A DNA stretch of 7,674 nucleotides, from assembly GCA_903930725.1 (NCBI GenBank), contig CAIYZW010000890.1, positions 1 through 7,674 on the forward strand, given 5' to 3'. Below the pieces are notes generated by a model. The model searched no databases, was not told the origin of the DNA, and saw only the letters and a list, made by a program, of their open reading frames with translations. Origin of the DNA: an uncultured Bacteroidota bacterium. Its GTDB lineage: Bacteria; Bacteroidota; Bacteroidia; Bacteroidales; 4484-276. Position 1 is the stretch's first letter. Every line of letters starts with the position of its first letter. Both the position numbers and the translations under genes were made by a program. Shown piece by piece: positions 4,396-7,674 of the stretch.

Positions 4396-6888
4396 ATGAA
4401 AAATATGACAGACAAATCACCCCGCTTTCTTCAATTACCTGGCTGCCAATTCTTCAAACCGGCGCTTGTTCATAAAACTTACAATCAGCAAAACCTTTAC
4501 GGAATAAAAAAAACCGTTGCATCATCCCTGAAACGAATAATCTTATTTTTAATTCCGGCCATTATTTTTCAGTTAAATTGCCTTTCCCAATCCAGATTCG
4601 AGGCTGAAGGACTTCAATTTTCGATTGATAACACCGGTAAAGTCACGGAACTTATCAATTCCATAAACAGGATTGATTATCTGAGCAAAGACACTGTTTC
4701 ATATTTCCTTTCCTTAATTTCAGAGGGCACCCAGCATAATCCTGTTTCAGCAAAGTTCGATATTGATAATAGCCTGATATTTTTCAGTTTTGAGGAAAAT
4801 GAGGTACTGGTCGAGGTAGAATTTACGCAGCATCAGGCACATCTCACTTTTGAGATAGTCAAAGCCGAACCTGCCGCTTTGGTTGATGCCGTTGCCTGGG
4901 GGCCGATTTACACTGATATTTCGAAAAAAATTGGTGAAGTAGTTGGCGTTGTGAGAGATGAGGAAGTTTCGATCGGAATGTTGCTGTTAAATGCCAAAAC
5001 TCTGGGAGGACAATATAACAAAAGTGGTATTTGTGAAGATAGAGGTTCGCTGGCCTTGCCCTGGAAAGCAGGAAGCAGCCTGCAGGCATATTCGATAAAC
5101 CGCGATAAGTACCGTGAGGTTGATGCAATGGGTTTAACAAGTATTCCTTTGAAACCAATCAAAGGCGAAACGGCAGTTGGAAGTAAAATTTCCTTGTTTT
5201 CGTGCGCTGAACCCAAAACCATGGATTTCATCGAACAAATTGTTTTAACCGAAAAACTTCCCTATCCTACTATTGACGGGATTTGGGCGAAGAAAGCGTT
5301 TCTTCACAGCCGATCTTATCTGATTTCGGATTTTAAAGAATCCGAAATTGACCAGATTATCGGATATGCAAAACGGGGCGGCTTTTTTTCGGTTTACCAT
5401 GAAGGGCCTTTTAAAACCTGGGGACATTTTGAGTTAGACACTGCATTTTTCCCAAATGGGAATATTGGAATAAAAAAATGTGCCCAGAAAGCTAAAGAAG
5501 CTGATTTGTTTTTCGGTGTTCACTGCCTGACCAATTTTATTACACCAAATGATCCATACATTACACCGGTTCCTGATCAGCGACTGGCATACACAGGATT
5601 TGGCTTTCTTACCACAGAAATTGACAGCGCTACAACAGAAATAGTGGTTTCGACGCAGGAATATTTTAACGATACCGTCAACAATAACATGCACACGGTT
5701 ATGATTGGAAGTGAGCTGATCCGGTACAAATCGGTTTCGAAAGATGAACCTTTTACACTTTTGGATTGCCAGAGAGGTGCATTTGGAACCACTGCCTGCC
5801 ATCATTTAAAAGATGACACTGTAAAAAAACTCATTGACCACGCTTACAAAGTTTTCTTCCCAAATATCGAAATGCAACGGGAAATTTCAATAAACCTGGC
5901 AAAGTTTTTTAACGAAACAGGTATCAGCCACCTCGATTTTGATGGCCATGAAGGATGTTTTGCTTCAGGTGAAGGCGATTACGCTTCCTGTTTGTTTGCC
6001 GAGGACTTTTACAAAACCCTCGATCATGAATTTGTTAATGGCACAAGTCGCTCCAAACCATATTATTGGTACATTAATACACTTTGTAACTGGGGCGAGC
6101 CTTGGTACGGTGGCTTTAAGGAAAGCATGCAGGAATACCGGATCAGTAACCAGGCCATGCTTGAGCGAAATTATTTCCCCAATATGCTTGGGTGGTACAT
6201 GCTCACCAAAAACACGACTTTGCCCGAAATGGAATGGATGCTTGCCAGGGCTGCCGGTTGGAATGCTGGCTTTGCGATGGTGATGAACACAAAAGCTGTC
6301 GAATCAAATCCTTCCGGTATGATTTTACTTGATGCGATCAGGGAATGGGAAACAGCCAGAATTTCAGGCACTTTTACAAATGATCTGAAAGAACGACTTA
6401 AGGATTCCAAAAACGAATTTCATCTCGAAAAAATCAAAGAGAAGGAATGGAATCTTTATCAGATCGAAACAAGCGATCCTTTTATTCATGAAAAATTAGA
6501 GAAACAGCCTGGTGAGCCAACTGCTTCATCCTTTAGTTTCGGTATAAATTCATTTCAACAAAAGTTAAGATTTAATATCGAAATTAAAGGGAAATCAGGT
6601 TCGGCAAGTAATTTTAAAATCGTGTTTGATAATTACGCAGAATTAAATATTCCAGATGAATTAAAATTGGGCGAAACCATGATTTGTGACGGCTCAGGTA
6701 CTATCAGAATTTATGATGATAAAGGAAAAATCAGGAATAGCCTCGATTTTGCCGAAAAAATCCCCGTATTAAATGTTGGAAAGCATAAGATAACTTTTGA
6801 TGCTGTTTTTGTTGGCGACGAACCGCCAAAAGCAGAAATGATCATCAAATGGTTGAAGAATCCTGAGAGAATCAATGCAGGGAAATGA
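4396..6888 (+). CDS. Exported glycoside-hydrolase-like (beta/alpha)-barrel protein, family not recognised
   Basis: 830 residues. The export signal is the hydrophobic run 48-60 followed by 'NCLSQ', preceded by an unusually long 47-residue extension. Residues ~66-285 look like an N-terminal beta-sandwich. Residues ~290-650 resemble a TIM barrel: strand-like segments 'KAFLHSRSYLISDF' (300-313), 'GGFFSVYHEG' (328-337), 'LFFGVHCLTNF' (371-381), 'ISHLDFDGHEG' (510-520), 'PYYWYIN' (555-561) and 'GWNAGFAMVMN' (621-631). Acidic residues at strand ends (D514, D516, E519, E568) are the best catalytic candidates. An insertion at about 399-470, ending 'LLDCQRGAFGTTACHH', is a separate small beta domain between two barrel strands. 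Residues ~685-830 form a C-terminal beta domain. The overall plan suggests a secreted carbohydrate-active enzyme, but I cannot name the family or substrate. ATG 4396 follows an in-frame TGA (4378-4380); no later ATG, GTG or TTG precedes the hydrophobic run except ATG 4405. It appears monocistronic, with no SusC/D partner in view. Confidence 0.7.
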   Translation: MKNMTDKSPRFLQLPGCQFFKPALVHKTYNQQNLYGIKKTVASSLKRIILFLIPAIIFQLNCLSQSRFEAEGLQFSIDNTGKVTELINSINRIDYLSKDTVSYFLSLISEGTQHNPVSAKFDIDNSLIFFSFEENEVLVEVEFTQHQAHLTFEIVKAEPAALVDAVAWGPIYTDISKKIGEVVGVVRDEEVSIGMLLLNAKTLGGQYNKSGICEDRGSLALPWKAGSSLQAYSINRDKYREVDAMGLTSIPLKPIKGETAVGSKISLFSCAEPKTMDFIEQIVLTEKLPYPTIDGIWAKKAFLHSRSYLISDFKESEIDQIIGYAKRGGFFSVYHEGPFKTWGHFELDTAFFPNGNIGIKKCAQKAKEADLFFGVHCLTNFITPNDPYITPVPDQRLAYTGFGFLTTEIDSATTEIVVSTQEYFNDTVNNNMHTVMIGSELIRYKSVSKDEPFTLLDCQRGAFGTTACHHLKDDTVKKLIDHAYKVFFPNIEMQREISINLAKFFNETGISHLDFDGHEGCFASGEGDYASCLFAEDFYKTLDHEFVNGTSRSKPYYWYINTLCNWGEPWYGGFKESMQEYRISNQAMLERNYFPNMLGWYMLTKNTTLPEMEWMLARAAGWNAGFAMVMNTKAVESNPSGMILLDAIREWETARISGTFTNDLKERLKDSKNEFHLEKIKEKEWNLYQIETSDPFIHEKLEKQPGEPTASSFSFGINSFQQKLRFNIEIKGKSGSASNFKIVFDNYAELNIPDELKLGETMICDGSGTIRIYDDKGKIRNSLDFAEKIPVLNVGKHKITFDAVFVGDEPPKAEMIIKWLKNPERINAGK

Positions 6889-6910
6889 TGACTTTAGTCA
6901 GGATTAATCC
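6889..6910. repeat. Two abutting palindromes directly after the stop codon
   Basis: TGACT-TT-AGTCA (6889-6900) is followed without a gap by the perfect palindrome GGATTAATCC (6901-6910). The first begins at the base after the TGA stop. No T-tract follows, so a terminator is not supported. The words resemble the half-site words of the dyad at 2731-2770 (TGACTA/TAGTCA and TAATC/GATTA). Chance is a real possibility. Confidence 0.4.
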
Positions 6911-6948
6911 ACCTTCCAAACAATGACAATTCACTGGTTTCCATTTTT

Positions 6949-6987
6949 CAAATCAAAATTTGCACCTGGCAGGATTTGATTTGTTTT
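6949..6987 (+). terminator. Weak candidate intrinsic terminator after the 830-residue gene
   Basis: CAAATCAAA (6949-6957) and TTTGATTTG (6975-6983) form a 9-bp stem, and CCT/AGG (6965-6967/6971-6973) can extend it inside the loop. TTTT (6984-6987) follows at once. The stem is AT-rich with only two G-C pairs in its outer part, so strength is doubtful. It lies 60 bp after the stop and well before the next promoter. Confidence 0.4.
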
Positions 6988-7021
6988 AAAAAACTTGACA
7001 TTTTTCCGTTTAGTCTTACGA

Positions 7022-7047
7022 TTTTCAAGGAATTCGATGATTGAAAA
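7022..7047. repeat. Inverted repeat upstream of the arginine deiminase promoter
   Basis: TTTTCAA (7022-7028) and TTGAAAA (7041-7047) are a perfect 7-bp inverted repeat with a 12-bp spacer, centred about 65 bp upstream of the -33 region at 7097. This could be an upstream regulator site. It is AT-rich, so chance is not excluded. Confidence 0.25.
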
Positions 7048-7096
7048 AAGAAAACATTAATGAAGGTTTTCAGATATTACCCTTAAACATTCCCAC

Positions 7097-7127
7097 TTTC
7101 GCCCAAATCAATTATCTTCTACCTTTG
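7097..7127 (+). promoter_or_regulatory. Bacteroidota-type promoter of the arginine deiminase gene
   Basis: TACCTTTG (7120-7127) is a perfect TAnnTTTG -7 box. Exactly 19 bp upstream lies TTTC (7097-7100), one mismatch from the TTTG -33 element. Transcription should start near 7134, leaving a leader of about 28 nt that is A-rich and lacks an SD motif. This is the best-formed plus-strand promoter in the window. Confidence 0.7.
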
Positions 7128-7161
7128 CAAAATATTCCCGCATCAAAAACAAACAAGAATT

Positions 7162-7674
7162 ATGGATAATAAATATAGTGTAAACGTAAATTCCGAAATC
7201 GGCGAACTCGAAGCTGTGATTATTCATACCATGGGCAGCGAGGTCGAAAATATGACTCCCGATAACGTCGAAAGGGCGCTTTACAGCGATATTCTTAACC
7301 TTTCGGTGGCTCAGGAAGAATATGCCCAGTTTAGGGGAGTGTTGCAAAAAACTACCCAGGTTTTTGAAGTAAAACAGTTGCTCGCAGCCATCCTGAAAAA
7401 TAAAAAAGTTAAAACCGATCTGGTTGCAAAAGTCTGCAAAAACTGTTTCGACCCGCACGCGCACGACTTTTTGCTCGGTCTGGATAACGAAACATTGGCC
7501 AACCACCTCATCGAAGGCGTTGAGCTGCAGCGTGACAGCCTCACCCGGTTTTTGAGCAACAAACGTTTTGCCGTGAAGCCTTTGCATAATTTCTTTTTCA
7601 CGCGCGATGCCGCCATTTCGATGTACAACAAGGTTTTGGTTGGTAAAATGTCAAGCCCTGTCCGTGAGCGCGAA
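7162..7674 (+). CDS. Arginine deiminase family enzyme, N-terminal 171 residues, 3' end cut off by window edge
   Basis: The frame opens at ATG 7162 and runs off the right edge. Residues 7-33 (VNVNSEIGELEAVIIH, then GSEVENMTP) match the conserved start of arginine deiminases ('xVxSEIGxLxxVLxHxPGxExxxLTP'). Residues 139-149 'KPLHNFFFTRD' match the signature ending in the catalytic Asp (here D149; D166 in the Pseudomonas enzyme), and the following 'GKMSSPVRERE' matches the arginine-rich segment after it. The remaining Glu, His and Cys active-site residues lie beyond the window. These enzymes convert L-arginine to citrulline and ammonia in the cytoplasm. The usual 'HxPG' reads 'HTMG' here (22-25). 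Family members are about 400 residues or longer, so well under half is visible. It has its own promoter. A related amidinotransferase-fold guanidine-modifying enzyme is the main alternative, hence no gene symbol. Confidence 0.8.
   Translation, partial: MDNKYSVNVNSEIGELEAVIIHTMGSEVENMTPDNVERALYSDILNLSVAQEEYAQFRGVLQKTTQVFEVKQLLAAILKNKKVKTDLVAKVCKNCFDPHAHDFLLGLDNETLANHLIEGVELQRDSLTRFLSNKRFAVKPLHNFFFTRDAAISMYNKVLVGKMSSPVRERE

Noticed and set aside
4396..4600. Lipoprotein signal on the exported enzyme (Cys at residue 62)
   Set aside because: The residues before the Cys (QLN) do not fit a lipobox, so cleavage by signal peptidase I after the hydrophobic run is more likely.
6923..6979. Small ORF of 18 codons (MTIHWFPFFKSKF...)
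   Set aside because: No ribosome binding site, it overlaps the terminator-like stem, and nothing supports translation.
7108..7587. Minus-strand open frame of 159 codons opposite the arginine deiminase gene
   Set aside because: The plus strand carries recognised family motifs and a strong promoter; the minus translation shows no motif and is a shadow.

Overview
The window reads as chromosomal DNA of a member of the Bacteroidota, probably a Bacteroidia-like environmental lineage. The evidence is the promoter grammar (TAnnTTTG -7 boxes, perfect at 357-364 and 7120-7127 on the + strand and at 2769-2776 on the - strand), A-rich start regions without clear Shine-Dalgarno sites, signal peptides ending in '..SAQ' or '..LSQ', and the protein families present. 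No rRNA, tRNA, CRISPR, transposase or phage structural gene is visible.

Layout: (1) 1-336, the 3' part of a YccF-type membrane protein. (2) 390-1652, a two-gene unit: an exported MORN-variant repeat protein followed with zero spacing (TAA|ATG) by a hotdog-fold PaaI-like thioesterase. (3) 1676-3048, a regulatory island centred on a minus-strand HTH-S24 (LexA/CI-like) repressor gene with an apparent Ala-Gly self-cleavage site and Ser/Lys dyad. (4) 3064-4293, a DinB/Pol IV-type translesion polymerase transcribed divergently from the repressor. (5) 4396-6888, a large exported protein that looks like a glycoside-hydrolase-type (beta/alpha) barrel with an inserted beta domain, family not recognised. 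(6) 7162 to the right edge, the N-terminal 171 codons of an arginine-deiminase-family enzyme behind a very good Bacteroidota promoter.

The most interesting region is the repressor-polymerase pair. The 513-bp divergent intergenic region has a clean AT-rich core holding a 40-bp imperfect dyad (2731-2770, 13 of 20 positions symmetric). A minus-strand promoter for the repressor overlaps one arm of the dyad and a weaker plus-strand promoter candidate for the polymerase overlaps the other. This suggests an autoregulated, damage-inducible switch: repressor self-cleavage would release both genes. Around this core, and nowhere else in the window, lie several degenerate short-period arrays. Two are C-rich heptamer arrays (1676-1759 and 2951-3048) that bracket the repressor gene as direct repeats. 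One is an AT-rich heptamer array (2581-2622), one a short GC-rich heptamer array (2631-2658), and one an octamer array (2810-2928) split by a 31-bp insert carrying a UUCG-type hairpin. They hold a strict 7- or 8-base phase although the units differ in sequence, and one runs into the repressor stop codon.

Functions are assigned by reading motifs in the sequence; no database search was possible. Promoter, operator and terminator calls are pattern matches.
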